64,000 bases of DNA from Gordonia hydrophobica NBRC 16057 (GTDB lineage Bacteria > Actinomycetota > Actinomycetes > Mycobacteriales > Mycobacteriaceae): assembly GCF_001592365.1 (NCBI RefSeq), contig NZ_BCWU01000017.1, positions 1 to 64,000 of the forward strand. Direction: 5' to 3'. How positions within the stretch are numbered: position 1 is the stretch's first letter; every line of letters begins with the position of its first letter. The position numbers and the translations under genes are program-made. This document shows, piece by piece, positions 38,626 to 46,842 of the stretch. The notes below the pieces were generated by a model that had not been told where the DNA came from, searched no databases, and saw nothing but the letters and a program-made list of their open reading frames with translations.

Positions 38626-39660
38626 ATGAAGTTAGGTCTCCAACTCGGGTACTGGGGCGCGCAGCCGCCCGCCAACCACCGGGAGCTGGTCGCCGCAGCC
38701 GAACGGTCCGGCTTCGATTCGGTCTACACCGCCGAAGCGTGGGGCTCGGACGCCTACACGCCCCTGGCCTGGTACGGCAGCGACACCGAGCGGCTTCGGC
38801 TGGGGACCTCGGTTCTGCAACTCTCGGCGCGGACGCCCACGGCGTGCGCCATGGCCGCACTGACTCTCGACCATCTGTCCGGCTGCAGGCACATCGTCGG
38901 TCTGGGCGTCTCCGGTCCCCAGGTCGTCGAAGGCTGGTACGGCCAGAAGTTCCCCAAGCCGTTGGCGCGGACGCGCGAGTACATCGACATCATGCGTCAG
39001 GTGTGGGCGCGCGAAGCGCCGGTGACCAGCGCCGGTCCGCACTACCCGTTGCCGCTCGACGGCGACGGCGCCACCGGCCTGGGCAAGGCGTTGAAGCCGA
39101 TCGTGCATCCGCTGCGGAACGACATCCCGATCTTCCTCGGTGCGGAGGGTCCCAAGAACATCGCCCTGGCGGCCGAGATCGCTGACGGCTGGCTCCCCCT
39201 GTTCTTCACCCCTCGACTCGCGGATCAGTACAACGGCTGGCTCGACGAGGGGTTTGCGCGCGCCGGAGCCAGGAACACGCGCGAGACGTTCGAGATCGCG
39301 GCCGTCGCCCAGATCGTGTTGACCGACGACCGCGATGCGGCCTACGCCGCGATCAAGCCGTTTCTGGCGCTGTACATGGGAGGCATGGGCAGCGAAGACA
39401 CCAACTTCCACGCTGAGGTCTATCGCAGGATGGGATACAGCGACGTGGTGGACGAGGTCACCGCACTCTTCCGGTCCGACCGCAAGGAGGAGGCGGCCGC
39501 GATCATCCCTGACGCGGTGGTGGCCGATTCGGCGATCGTCGGCGACGAAGCGCACGTCCGGGAGCAGATCGGCGTCTGGGAGGCGGCCGGCGTGACGACG
39601 ATGCTGGTCTCCCCCGGTTCGGTCGCCGAGGTGGAACGCCTGGCCTCCCTGATTCAGTGA
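38626..39660 (+). CDS. LLM-class F420-dependent oxidoreductase
   Basis: The 344-aa TIM-barrel enzyme of the luciferase-like monooxygenase family, F420 subgroup, begins MKLGLQLGYWGAQPPANHRE and has YTAEAWGSDAYTPLAW, GTSVLQLSARTP, GLGVSGPQVVEGWYG and AEIADGWLPLFFTP, a pattern found in the many mycobacterial F420-using oxidoreductases. The substrate is unknown; family members act on lipids, steroids and xenobiotics. ATG 38626 with GAGAGG upstream. It stands alone between two terminator hairpins. Confidence 0.88.
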   Translation: MKLGLQLGYWGAQPPANHRELVAAAERSGFDSVYTAEAWGSDAYTPLAWYGSDTERLRLGTSVLQLSARTPTACAMAALTLDHLSGCRHIVGLGVSGPQVVEGWYGQKFPKPLARTREYIDIMRQVWAREAPVTSAGPHYPLPLDGDGATGLGKALKPIVHPLRNDIPIFLGAEGPKNIALAAEIADGWLPLFFTPRLADQYNGWLDEGFARAGARNTRETFEIAAVAQIVLTDDRDAAYAAIKPFLALYMGGMGSEDTNFHAEVYRRMGYSDVVDEVTALFRSDRKEEAAAIIPDAVVADSAIVGDEAHVREQIGVWEAAGVTTMLVSPGSVAEVERLASLIQ

Positions 39661-39719
39661 TCGAAGGTGAATGAGACTTGAATTAGGTGAACGGAAAGTG
39701 AACTAGAACGGAATGGAAC

Positions 39720-39748
39720 TTGACTTCGGCTTGCGTACAGGTTACAAA
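39720..39748 (+). promoter_or_regulatory. Strong sigma70-type promoter of 47-aa gene
   Basis: TTGACT (39720-39725), exactly 17 bp, then TACAAA (39743-39748) is the best consensus-like promoter in the window; expected start near 39755 and a leader of about 28 nt. Just upstream are GTGAA-containing repeats (AGGTGAA at 39665 and 39685, AAGTGAA at 39696), which may bind a regulator. Confidence 0.75.
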
Positions 39749-39782
39749 TGTATGTACGAACGCAAACGGAAAGGGTTCTACT

Positions 39783-39926
39783 ATGCGTAAAAGCACGGGT
39801 TCGACCTTTGCATCCATGATTCGCGCCTTCGCTCGACTGATGTCTGAGCGGATGAACCAGAGCGCGAACCAGCGCCTGAGCCTGCAACTCGGCAACTCGC
39901 CGATCGCGGTGCTCGGCGCAGCGTAG
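39783..39926 (+). CDS. 47-aa basic protein with own promoter and terminator
   Basis: I do not recognise this small protein: MRKSTGSTFASMIRAFARLM, then SERMNQSANQRLSLQLGN and SPIAVLGAA. The first half would form a basic amphipathic helix; there is no Cys, no clear membrane span. Ribosome-binding site GGAAAGGG lies seven bases before the ATG. It is framed by a near-consensus promoter and a 17-bp terminator stem, so the unit looks strongly expressed and independent. It might be a membrane-surface or RNA/ribosome-binding peptide, but that is only a guess. Confidence 0.6.
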   Translation: MRKSTGSTFASMIRAFARLMSERMNQSANQRLSLQLGNSPIAVLGAA

Positions 39927-39943
39927 GTCGCCACACAGTAACG

Positions 39944-39982
39944 GCAGCGGCGCCCGACGGAGATTCCGTCGGGCGCCGCTGC
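39944..39982 (+). terminator. Strong terminator of 47-aa gene
   Basis: Seventeen perfectly paired bases (GCAGCGGCGCCCGACGG and complement) with an AGATT loop, followed by TGTTGTCT. The most stable simple hairpin of this part of the window. Confidence 0.85.
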
Positions 39983-40004
39983 TGTTGTCTGACTCCCCGG
40001 CCCG

Positions 40005-40061
40005 CAGTGTCTCGACGAATGCTCAGTGTCTCGACGTATGCTCAGTGTCTCGACGAACGGG
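40005..40061. repeat. Three tandem 19-bp direct repeats
   Basis: CAGTGTCTCGACGAATGCT at 40005-40023, the same with one change at 40024-40042, and a third copy at 40043-40061 that diverges in its last bases. The repeat runs into the 3' end of the small minus-strand gene at 40042. It is short and gap-free, so it is not a CRISPR; it may be a slippage array or a regulator site. Confidence 0.85.
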
Positions 40062-40323
40062 GCACGCCGCTGGTCAGATGCCAGAATCCGCACCGGCACT
40101 CGTACGACCGCAGCGACGGCCGCGACGGCGACTGCCGAGCGATCGCCAGAATCGCACCGGTCACGGCCGCGAGGGACGGGTACGCGATCTTCTCCGGTGT
40201 CGGGCAGGTGAACTGAACGGGTGGCACCTCGCGTTTGTGCTTGCGTGGACGCGCGTTGGCGGCGGCGGTCTGCGCCTCGATCCGCCGGTAGTAGGTCTCC
40301 AGTTCATCGTCGTCGAACGGCAT
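40042..40323 (-). CDS. Small protein with Cys/His C-terminal motif
   Basis: This 93-aa protein has acidic start MPFDDDELETYYRRIEAQTA, basic middle and the C-terminal segment KIAYPSLAAVTGAILAI followed by YECRCGFWHLTSG. The CxCGxWHLT end preceded by a helix is a pattern I know from short actinobacterial zinc-ribbon-like proteins of unknown function (usually CPxCGxWHLT); here only one Cys pair is seen. Its start overlaps the end of the cyclase gene by 20 bases, so it is likely co-translated with it. The last residues are encoded by the direct repeat. Confidence 0.6.
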   Translation of the reverse strand: MPFDDDELETYYRRIEAQTAAANARPRKHKREVPPVQFTCPTPEKIAYPSLAAVTGAILAIARQSPSRPSLRSYECRCGFWHLTSGVPRSSRH

Positions 40324-41152
40324 CGCTCACCTGAGCCCGTTCGCCGTACCTCGGCACCACGCGGAAAACCTGCAGTTCTCGAGGGACGCCCTTCGCCTTG
40401 AAGCGCTTCCGCTTGATCGAGTAGTCCTCGAGGTCGACCTGTTCCAGAGTGGCGTCGCTGACGTACACCTCGCCGCCGCCCGCCGCGTCGCACACGCGCG
40501 CCGCGATGTTGACGTCGACGCCCAGGAAGTCGTCGCCGACGATCCGCGGCGCGCCGGTGTGCAGTCCGGCGCGGAGCGCCGGGCGGAAATCGTTCACGAC
40601 GATCGAGCTGACGGCGCCGACGGCCTCGTGCGCGGCAGCGATTCCTTCGGCGGCGTCCACGAAGACGGCCATGGTGCCGTCGCCGAGGGTCTTGACCACT
40701 TGGCCGCCGTGGGCGCGGATCACCTGCTCGCTGGCCTCGTTGACTGCGTGGAGCAGCTCGAGCACCTGATCGTCGCCCGCGCGCAGCGCCCAGGACGAGA
40801 AACTGACCAGATCGGTGAACAGGATGGTCGCGGGCACCGGTCCCGCCGGATCGGGTCGACGACGTTCGATCACCGACTGCCAGACGGCGACCGAGGCGAG
40901 CCCGATCTCGCGTACCGCGCTCGGCCGGTCGCGACGCACGTCGCCCAAGACCTTCGCCACCCGGTCGGAGGTTCGCTCTGCGCGAGTGAGTCGACTCTCC
41001 GCGGGCGCCAGCCTGCGGGCCAGTCGGGCGACGCGGACCGCAGCGGTGCTCTCGTCGGTGCGGGCGAGCAGTTCGCTCGCACGGTGGAGGCCGGACCCCG
41101 AGACGGCGTCCGCGTCCGGTCCGTCGTTGCGCGGTTCGGCGTTCACGATCAC
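40304..41152 (-). CDS. Class III adenylate/guanylate cyclase domain protein
   Basis: The 282-aa soluble protein has an N-terminal helical region of about 105 residues and a C-terminal cyclase homology domain: first metal Asp in TILFTDLVSFSSW, second in KTLGDGTMAVF, transition-state Asn/Arg in GVDVNIAARVCDAA. All metal and transition-state residues are present, so it should make cAMP (or cGMP). No membrane helix or HAMP domain. ATG (or GTG) 41152. It is the leading gene of a short run with the 93-aa protein. Confidence 0.88.
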   Translation of the reverse strand: MIVNAEPRNDGPDADAVSGSGLHRASELLARTDESTAAVRVARLARRLAPAESRLTRAERTSDRVAKVLGDVRRDRPSAVREIGLASVAVWQSVIERRRPDPAGPVPATILFTDLVSFSSWALRAGDDQVLELLHAVNEASEQVIRAHGGQVVKTLGDGTMAVFVDAAEGIAAAHEAVGAVSSIVVNDFRPALRAGLHTGAPRIVGDDFLGVDVNIAARVCDAAGGGEVYVSDATLEQVDLEDYSIKRKRFKAKGVPRELQVFRVVPRYGERAQVSDAVRRR

Positions 41153-41227
41153 TGATCTTAATGACGTAGGCCCGGCGACGACGGACGTGTCGCTCGTGAC
41201 GTGAGTCTCGGGTCCGTGCTCAGGCGG

Positions 41228-41566
41228 CTACCGCAGTCGCTCGGCCTCCTGCGCCAGGCGCAGCAGTTCCGCGGCGAGATCGCCCAGTGATTCCTGGTCG
41301 GCGCGCTCGGAGATCGCCGTCGACAAGTCCTCGGCCGCGCACCGCAGCAGAAACATCCGGTCGCCCAGATCCTGCGCCTCGGCGGGACTGAGAATCAGTG
41401 CGTCTTCGGGAATAGACGTGCCTTCCACCAGCGTTCTCTGTTCGTAGGCGCGCTGGCGGCACGACCGCTTGCAGTACTTGCGTCGACGGCCCCGTTCCGA
41501 GTCCACCATCTGCCTACCGCACCACGCGCAGGCGTACGGACGGTGACGGGACGGAGATTCGGGCAC
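41228..41566 (-). CDS. Small zinc-finger-like protein
   Basis: The 112-aa protein from GTG 41566 has the finger YACAWCGRQM with RRRKYCKRSCRQRAYEQR (CxxC then CxxxC), followed by an acidic helical C-terminus (LGDLAAELLRLAQEAERLR). The finger resembles short treble-clef units with a basic helix, so nucleic-acid or RNA-polymerase contact is possible. No known function. It is transcribed divergently from rbpA, with an 84-bp intergenic region holding a palindrome. Upstream codons open in this frame cover the rbpA promoter and are not coding. Confidence 0.65.
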   Translation of the reverse strand: MPESPSRHRPYACAWCGRQMVDSERGRRRKYCKRSCRQRAYEQRTLVEGTSIPEDALILSPAEAQDLGDRMFLLRCAAEDLSTAISERADQESLGDLAAELLRLAQEAERLR

Positions 41567-41588
41567 GTCACGACGGTACCGCGTCACG

Positions 41589-41608
41589 GCGGTGTGCGCG
41601 CACACCGC
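41589..41608. promoter_or_regulatory. Perfect 20-bp palindrome in rbpA promoter
   Basis: GCGGTGTGCG/CGCACACCGC is exactly self-complementary and ends one base before the rbpA -10 hexamer TAGAAT (41610-41615). It therefore fills the spacer between -35 and -10 and could act as a repressor site or shape the promoter; the divergent zinc-finger gene starts 23 bp away. Confidence 0.6.
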
Positions 41609-41650
41609 GTAGAATGGTTCTGATATCCGACTGTTTGAGAGGAAGACTTC

Positions 41651-41998
41651 ATGGCTGATCGAGTCCTGCGTGGTAGCCGGCTCGGAGCGGTCAGCTACGA
41701 GACCGACCGCGATCACGACCTCGCGCCTCGTCGACTCGTCCAGTACCGCACCGACAACGGCGAGATCTTCGACATTCCGTTCGCCGACGAAGCCGAGATC
41801 CCCGGCACGTGGCCGTGCAAGAACGGCATGGAGGGCAAGCTCCTCGAGGGCGGCGCGCCCGAGGAGAAGAAGGGCAAGCCGCCGCGCACCCATTGGGACA
41901 TGCTGCTCGAGCGACGTTCCGAGGAGGAACTCGAAGTCCTCCTCACGGAGCGTCTCGACCTGCTGAAGCAGCGTCGTCGAGGCGGCGGCTCGGTGTAG
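41651..41998 (+). CDS. rbpA: RNA polymerase-binding protein RbpA
   Basis: The 115-aa actinobacterial RNA polymerase activator begins MADRVLRGSRLGAVSYETDR and has RRLVQYRTDNGEIFDIPFADEAEIPGTWPC (in parts) and the C-terminal sigma-interaction region THWDMLLERRSEEELEVLL. It binds group I/II sigma factors, stabilises open complexes and contributes to rifampicin tolerance. The ATG at 41651 follows GAGAGGAAG. Position next to ppm1 matches M. tuberculosis Rv2050-Rv2051c. Confidence 0.97.
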   Translation: MADRVLRGSRLGAVSYETDRDHDLAPRRLVQYRTDNGEIFDIPFADEAEIPGTWPCKNGMEGKLLEGGAPEEKKGKPPRTHWDMLLERRSEEELEVLLTERLDLLKQRRRGGGSV

Positions 41999-42017
41999 GT
42001 CGCTCCAGACACCACAG

Positions 42018-42059
42018 GAGAAGGTCGGCCCGGGAGATCATCCCCGGGCCGACCTTCTC
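42018..42059. terminator. Terminator between rbpA and ppm1
   Basis: Seventeen-base-pair perfect stem (GAGAAGGTCGGCCCGGG and complement) with an eight-base loop, lying between the convergent rbpA and ppm1 genes; it can serve both directions. Confidence 0.85.
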
Positions 42060-42085
42060 ACGTCGGTGAACTCTCCTCGGGGCGC

Positions 42086-42871
42086 CTACTTCTTCCCGGC
42101 GCGGATCCCCGCGAGGCGTCCCTGAATGCCCCAGCGCGCCACATTGAGGAACGACTCGGCGATCACGCCGCCGTCCATCTTCGACTCGCCGATCTCGCGC
42201 TCGGTGAAGGTGATCGGGACCTCGCGGATGGTGAAGCCGTGCTGCAGCGTCCGCCACGCGAGGTCGATCTGGAAGCAGTACCCGGCAGACTCCACCTCGC
42301 TCAGCCCGATCTTCTCGAGGACTTCGCGCCGGAACGCCCGGTACCCGGCGGTGATGTCCTTGACCTTGGCGCCCAGCGCCAGACGCGCGTAGGTGTTGGC
42401 GCCCTTCGACAGGAACTCCCGGCGCTTGGGCCAGTTCACCAGGCGGCCGCCCGGCACATACCGCGAACCGATCACCAGATCGGCGCCGTCATTGACGGCG
42501 TCGAGCAGGCGGTGAAGCTGCTCTGGCGCGTGGCTGCCGTCGGCATCCATCTCCACGATCACCGCATAGTCGCGATCCAGTCCCCAGGCGAAGCCTGCAA
42601 GGTACGCCTTGCCGAGCCCGTCCTTGACCGTCCGATGCATCACGTGGATGCGACGGCCGGCGTCGTCGGCGGCGAGCTGCTCGGCGACGTCGCCGGTGCC
42701 GTCCGGGCTGGAGTCGTCGACGACGAGAACGTGGATGCCGGACTGCGCCTGCAGCAGCCGTCCGACGATGATCGGCAGATTCTCCCGCTCGTTGAACGTC
42801 GGAATGACGACGAGCGCGCCCGCGCCGTTCGCGTCCAGGACGCGCGATTCAGGATGCCTGCTGGTCATCAT
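42086..42871 (-). CDS. ppm1: Polyprenol monophosphomannose synthase
   Basis: The 261-aa GT2-family glycosyltransferase has [25 protein letters not shown] (DxD-like), [13 protein letters not shown], and [26 protein letters not shown]-type acceptor region (seen as [11 protein letters not shown]). It transfers mannose from GDP-mannose to polyprenyl phosphate, the donor for lipomannan, lipoarabinomannan and protein mannosylation. In M. tuberculosis this domain is fused behind the Lnt domain; here it is a separate gene overlapping lnt by four bases. Confidence 0.93.
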   Translation of the reverse strand: MMTSRHPESRVLDANGAGALVVIPTFNERENLPIIVGRLLQAQSGIHVLVVDDSSPDGTGDVAEQLAADDAGRRIHVMHRTVKDGLGKAYLAGFAWGLDRDYAVIVEMDADGSHAPEQLHRLLDAVNDGADLVIGSRYVPGGRLVNWPKRREFLSKGANTYARLALGAKVKDITAGYRAFRREVLEKIGLSEVESAGYCFQIDLAWRTLQHGFTIREVPITFTEREIGESKMDGGVIAESFLNVARWGIQGRLAGIRAGKK

Positions 42872-44493
42872 TCTCCTTCTGCAGTGACCGGTCCCCTCCG
42901 ACCGGTGAACATATCGAGGCTAATGCGTCGACGCAACGCGAACAAAAATGCGGCCGCGGTCACCAGGACGACGACGCGTTGCGGCCACGAGCCCAATCGA
43001 ACGGCCAGGGTGCGGCCCGTTCGCAGTTCCAGATCGGTCTGCAGGATGTCCGGGGTGAAGATCTCACTGCTCGAGATGAGCGATCCGTCCGGCGCCACCA
43101 ACGCGCTGACGCCGCTGGTGGCGGCGACGATGACGCTGCGCCCGGTCTCGACCGCCCGCACCTGCGACATCGCGAGCTGCTGGTAGGTCATGTCCGTCTT
43201 GCCGAAGGTCGCGTTGTTGGTCGGAACGAACAAGAACTGCGCGCCTTCGCGCATCGACTGCTGTGCGGCGCGGTCGAAGGCCACCTCCCAGCAGGTGGCG
43301 ACGCCCATCGTGACGTCGCCGTCGCGGGTCGATGCGATGAGGACCGCGGGTCCGGTGCCCGGCTTGAAATCGCCTGCCCGGTCGGCGTACGAGGAGAACA
43401 GGCGGAAGAAGCTGCGCCACGGCAGGTACTCGCCGAACGGCTGGACGATGTGCTTGTCGTACCGTCCGGACGGCGCGTCGTCGGCGTAGCCGTCGTGCTC
43501 TCCCCACAGCAGGGTCGAGTTGCTGGTGCCCGCGTCGTCGCCACCGGGGTTGGGAATCCACGTGCCGAAGGCGATCGGGGCGCGCGCCGCGGTGACGGCC
43601 GCGCGGATGCTCTCCGCGGCGTCGGGATACAGGGTTGGCGGGGTGTCCGCTGCGTTCTCGGGCCACAGCACCAGGTCGGGCTGCGGGCGGGTGCCGCCGG
43701 TGACCTGCGCGGCCATCCGGAGCGTCTCCGCGACGTGATTGTCCAGGACGGCGCGACGCTGCGTGTCGAAGTCCAGGCCGAGGCGCGGAACGTTGCCCTG
43801 GACTGCGACGACGTTCGTCTCACCGGTCTTCGACGTGAGGGGACTGCCGGTCGCAGCAAGAACTGCGCCCGCCCCGAGCGGCACCACCACGGCGGCCAGG
43901 GCGAGCGCCGCCGTTGCGGTACGCAGCCGCGCGCGTTGACCGATCACGGTCAGGATCAGTGCCGCCGCCGCGGCGCCGGATAGGGCGATCACGCCCGAGA
44001 CGCCGGGTGCACCGATCACCGAGGTGAGCGGTAGATAGAGTCCGTCGACCTGGCTGAACGCGGTCCGCCCCCAGGGGAATCCGCCGAACGGAAACGCCGA
44101 CCGAACCGCCTCGACGGTCACCCAACTCACGGCGAACCACACCGGACGGAATCGCAGACGCATCGTCACCGCCGCCATCGCACCGAACAGCGCGGTGTAC
44201 GCGGCCATGACCGCCGCAAGCGCGAGCCACGGCACGGGGCCGACGTACTCGCCGATCCACGGGAGCAGCGGGACGAAGAACGCGAGACCGAACACGAATC
44301 CGGAACCGGCGCAACTACGCACCGACGGCCGGCCGACGACCATCACCGCGTACAGCAGCCCGAGCGAGATCGGCGCCAACCACCAGACGTGCCGGTTGGG
44401 CGGGAACGCCGCGTACATCAGGCCGCCCGCTGCCGCGGCGACGAGGACGCGCTGCCACCACGCGACCGCGACGGGCGTCGCCCCAGCCCTCAC
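42868..44493 (-). CDS. lnt: Apolipoprotein N-acyltransferase
   Basis: The 541-aa protein has six to seven N-terminal membrane helices and an extracytoplasmic nitrilase-like domain. The catalytic triad is complete: Glu in [10 protein letters not shown], Lys in [17 protein letters not shown], Cys in [11 protein letters not shown]. It adds the third acyl chain to lipoproteins. It is followed by ppm1 with ATGA-type overlap and preceded 10 bp upstream by the amidohydrolase gene, so these three are one transcription unit. Confidence 0.93.
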   Translation of the reverse strand: MRAGATPVAVAWWQRVLVAAAAGGLMYAAFPPNRHVWWLAPISLGLLYAVMVVGRPSVRSCAGSGFVFGLAFFVPLLPWIGEYVGPVPWLALAAVMAAYTALFGAMAAVTMRLRFRPVWFAVSWVTVEAVRSAFPFGGFPWGRTAFSQVDGLYLPLTSVIGAPGVSGVIALSGAAAAALILTVIGQRARLRTATAALALAAVVVPLGAGAVLAATGSPLTSKTGETNVVAVQGNVPRLGLDFDTQRRAVLDNHVAETLRMAAQVTGGTRPQPDLVLWPENAADTPPTLYPDAAESIRAAVTAARAPIAFGTWIPNPGGDDAGTSNSTLLWGEHDGYADDAPSGRYDKHIVQPFGEYLPWRSFFRLFSSYADRAGDFKPGTGPAVLIASTRDGDVTMGVATCWEVAFDRAAQQSMREGAQFLFVPTNNATFGKTDMTYQQLAMSQVRAVETGRSVIVAATSGVSALVAPDGSLISSSEIFTPDILQTDLELRTGRTLAVRLGSWPQRVVVLVTAAAFLFALRRRISLDMFTGRRGPVTAEGE

Positions 44494-44503
44494 GCCCCGG
44501 CCC

Positions 44504-46129
44504 TCACGCGCGCCGGTAGATCGTGCGACCGCTCGCCACCGTCTCGACGCACTCCGGAAGGGTGGCGTCGGGACTCACGTCGGGAAGCGCGGGCACTCGC
44601 GACCGCGGATCGGTGGACCACCGCTGGACGCCCTCCTGCGACGCAGAGACGACCAATTCGTCGACATCCCACACGGCGTAGTGGGCGGGTGCGCCGGGTA
44701 CCAGCGTCCCGGTGAGACCGTCGTTGACTCCTGCGGCGCGCCATCCGCCGCGCGTCGACGCCGCGAACGCTGCCCGCGGCGAGATGGAGCTGGTCGGCGT
44801 CCGGTGGTGGGCGGCGGCGCGGACCGTCGCCCACGGATCGATTGCGCAGACCGGCGAGTCGCTGGAGAAGGCCAGGGCGACACCGGCTTTGGCCAGCATG
44901 GCGAAGTCGTTCAGGGTTCCGCCGCGCTCCCCCAGTCGGGTCGCGTACAGGTCGTCGGATCCGCCCCATGCGGCGTCGAACAGCGGCTGCATGCTGGCGA
45001 TGGCACCGCAGCGCGCAAAGATCTCGGCTTGCTTCGACGTCACCATCTCGGCGTGCTCCAGACGGTGCACGCAGCTGGCCAGCGCCGGTGTGCCGAGCTC
45101 GGCGGCGAGGATCTCGAGCGCCTCGGCGACCGCCGTGGTCGCCGCATCGCCGATCATGTGGAAGCCTGCCTGCACTCGGGCGTGCGTCGTGGCGCGCAGG
45201 TGATCGAGGATCACTTGTTCCGACAGATAGCGGACTCCGGTGGAGTCTGCGGCGTCGGCGTACGGCTCGCAAAGCCATGCCGTGTGTGAACCGAGAGCGC
45301 CGTCGACGAACAGGTCGCCCCCGATCGCGTCGGCGCCGGTGCGCTCCAGAATCGCGGCCACCTCGTCCGTCGACGCCGCGGCCTCACCCCAGTAGCGACG
45401 GACCAGGACGCCGTGCTCGACGTCGGCGATGGAGTGGAAATCGGCCAGTCCGCTGATGTCGGGACCGCCGTTCTCGTGCACCGCCACCACGCCGCGCGAC
45501 GCCGCATGATCGAGCGCCAGCAGCTGGGCCCTCCGGCGTGCGGCGGGGGTGAGCAGATTGCGTGCCGTGGCGCGGACTCGGTGGTGCGCGTCGGCGACCA
45601 ACGGCTCCTCGTCGGAGTATCCGAGCTCGTCCGCCAACCCGGGGACCAGGCGGCGCAGGGCGCTCGACGCCGCAGCGGAGTGCTCGTCGATCCGAGCCAG
45701 ATACACCGCACGACCGCCTGCCACGGCGTCGATGTCCGACGTCGTCGGCGGATGATCCTGACCGGTCTCGTCGTCCGACCAGGCGGAGGCGTCCCACCCC
45801 AGGCCCCACACCAGTTCGTCGTCGTTGGCGGCGAGGTACGCGGCGAGCTGCTGGAGACAGTCCGACCGACTAGTGGCGCCGGTCAGATTCAGTCCGCCGA
45901 GAGCGATTCCGGTGTCGGTGAGGTGCACATGCGAGTCGACGAACGCGGGGCTCACGAACCGCCCCTGCAGGTCGACCACTTCGGCGTCGGGGTGCAGCGC
46001 GCGTCCGACGTCGTCGGACCCCACCCAGACGATGGTTCCGTCGGTCACCGCCATGGCGGTGGCGTCGGGAACTGCGGGCGAAGAATAGACCATGCCTCCG
46101 AGGAGCAACTGCGTCGTCACGACGGCCAT
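44504..46129 (-). CDS. YtcJ-type amidohydrolase
   Basis: The 541-aa metal-dependent amidohydrolase (amidohydrolase_3 class) has DSHVHLTDTGI (HxH), GFHMIGDAATTAVAEAL, RLEHAEMV (His), and the terminal Asp in LAFSSDSPVCAIDPW. ATG 46129 (MAVVTTQLLLGGMVY) starts the conserved N-terminal beta sandwich. Family members hydrolyse N-acyl or imine bonds; substrate unknown. It is in the same run as lnt and ppm1, the position of Rv2052c-like genes in mycobacteria, although the similarity between the two was not tested. Confidence 0.88.
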   Translation of the reverse strand: MAVVTTQLLLGGMVYSSPAVPDATAMAVTDGTIVWVGSDDVGRALHPDAEVVDLQGRFVSPAFVDSHVHLTDTGIALGGLNLTGATSRSDCLQQLAAYLAANDDELVWGLGWDASAWSDDETGQDHPPTTSDIDAVAGGRAVYLARIDEHSAAASSALRRLVPGLADELGYSDEEPLVADAHHRVRATARNLLTPAARRRAQLLALDHAASRGVVAVHENGGPDISGLADFHSIADVEHGVLVRRYWGEAAASTDEVAAILERTGADAIGGDLFVDGALGSHTAWLCEPYADAADSTGVRYLSEQVILDHLRATTHARVQAGFHMIGDAATTAVAEALEILAAELGTPALASCVHRLEHAEMVTSKQAEIFARCGAIASMQPLFDAAWGGSDDLYATRLGERGGTLNDFAMLAKAGVALAFSSDSPVCAIDPWATVRAAAHHRTPTSSISPRAAFAASTRGGWRAAGVNDGLTGTLVPGAPAHYAVWDVDELVVSASQEGVQRWSTDPRSRVPALPDVSPDATLPECVETVASGRTIYRRA

Positions 46130-46215
46130 TCTCCCAGACGCACACGGTGCTTCGCGCGTCGCGTCCGTCACTGTCGGGCCTATCGGGACGCGGTGGAACG
46201 GGGAAGGGGATCCGG

Positions 46216-46755
46216 TCAGTCGTGCGCTGCGCGGGGCAACTGCGGAACCTCGACGTACACGGAGCCGTCGGGATTGCGAACGGTGGTGTCGACGACGTCG
46301 ACGTCGACGGTTCCGTCGACGTACGCGTGCCTGCCGAAGCCGAACCCACGGCCGCCGATGGGCTGTCCGTCGATGGTGACGACCGTCATCTGCTCGGCGA
46401 TGCGGCTCGCGCGGCGTGCGGCGGTGGCGGCGACGACCGGACGCAGCAGACGCCGGGCCGGGCCGGTCATCAGCAGCAGTCCGACGACGGTCGAGACCAC
46501 GCCCGGCAGGATCGTCAGCAGGGCGGCCACTCCGAACAGCGCGGAGTCGGTCAGCGGCTTGCCGGGGGCCACCTCCTGACGCATCGCGCGGCGGATGTCC
46601 GCACCGACGGTGCGCGCTCGTCGGCCGAGCACCGCGTACCCGATTCCGGTCGCGAGCATGGTGATCAGGAAGGCCCAGGCAAAGCCGAGGAAGTGGGCCA
46701 TCGTCCAGAAGACGGCGACCTCGGCGACGACGTATCCGACAAAGATGTACCTCAT
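46216..46755 (-). CDS. fxsA: FxsA family membrane protein
   Basis: The 179-aa protein has three to four N-terminal helices: RYIFVGYVVAEVAVFWTMAHFLG, AFLITMLATGIGYAVLG, and LFGVAALLTILPGVVSTVVGLLLM, with the FxsA motif ILPGxVSTxVGLLLxxGP. In E. coli FxsA eases exclusion of phage T7 by F plasmid; in actinobacteria its role is unknown. The polar C-terminal tail is rich in Val and Asp. It lies upstream of the amidohydrolase-lnt-ppm1 run (86 bp gap), as in M. tuberculosis (Rv2053c). Confidence 0.87.
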   Translation of the reverse strand: MRYIFVGYVVAEVAVFWTMAHFLGFAWAFLITMLATGIGYAVLGRRARTVGADIRRAMRQEVAPGKPLTDSALFGVAALLTILPGVVSTVVGLLLMTGPARRLLRPVVAATAARRASRIAEQMTVVTIDGQPIGGRGFGFGRHAYVDGTVDVDVVDTTVRNPDGSVYVEVPQLPRAAHD

Positions 46756-46842
46756 ACTCAGTACAACGCACGACCCCGTGATTTTTCTCCCGACACCTCG
46801 CGCCGCCGGTTTCGGCGCAGGGTCGGGATCTACGCTGGACCG

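Noticed and set aside
40005-40061. Possible CRISPR array
   Set aside because: Three head-to-tail 19-bp copies without spacers; no cas genes nearby.
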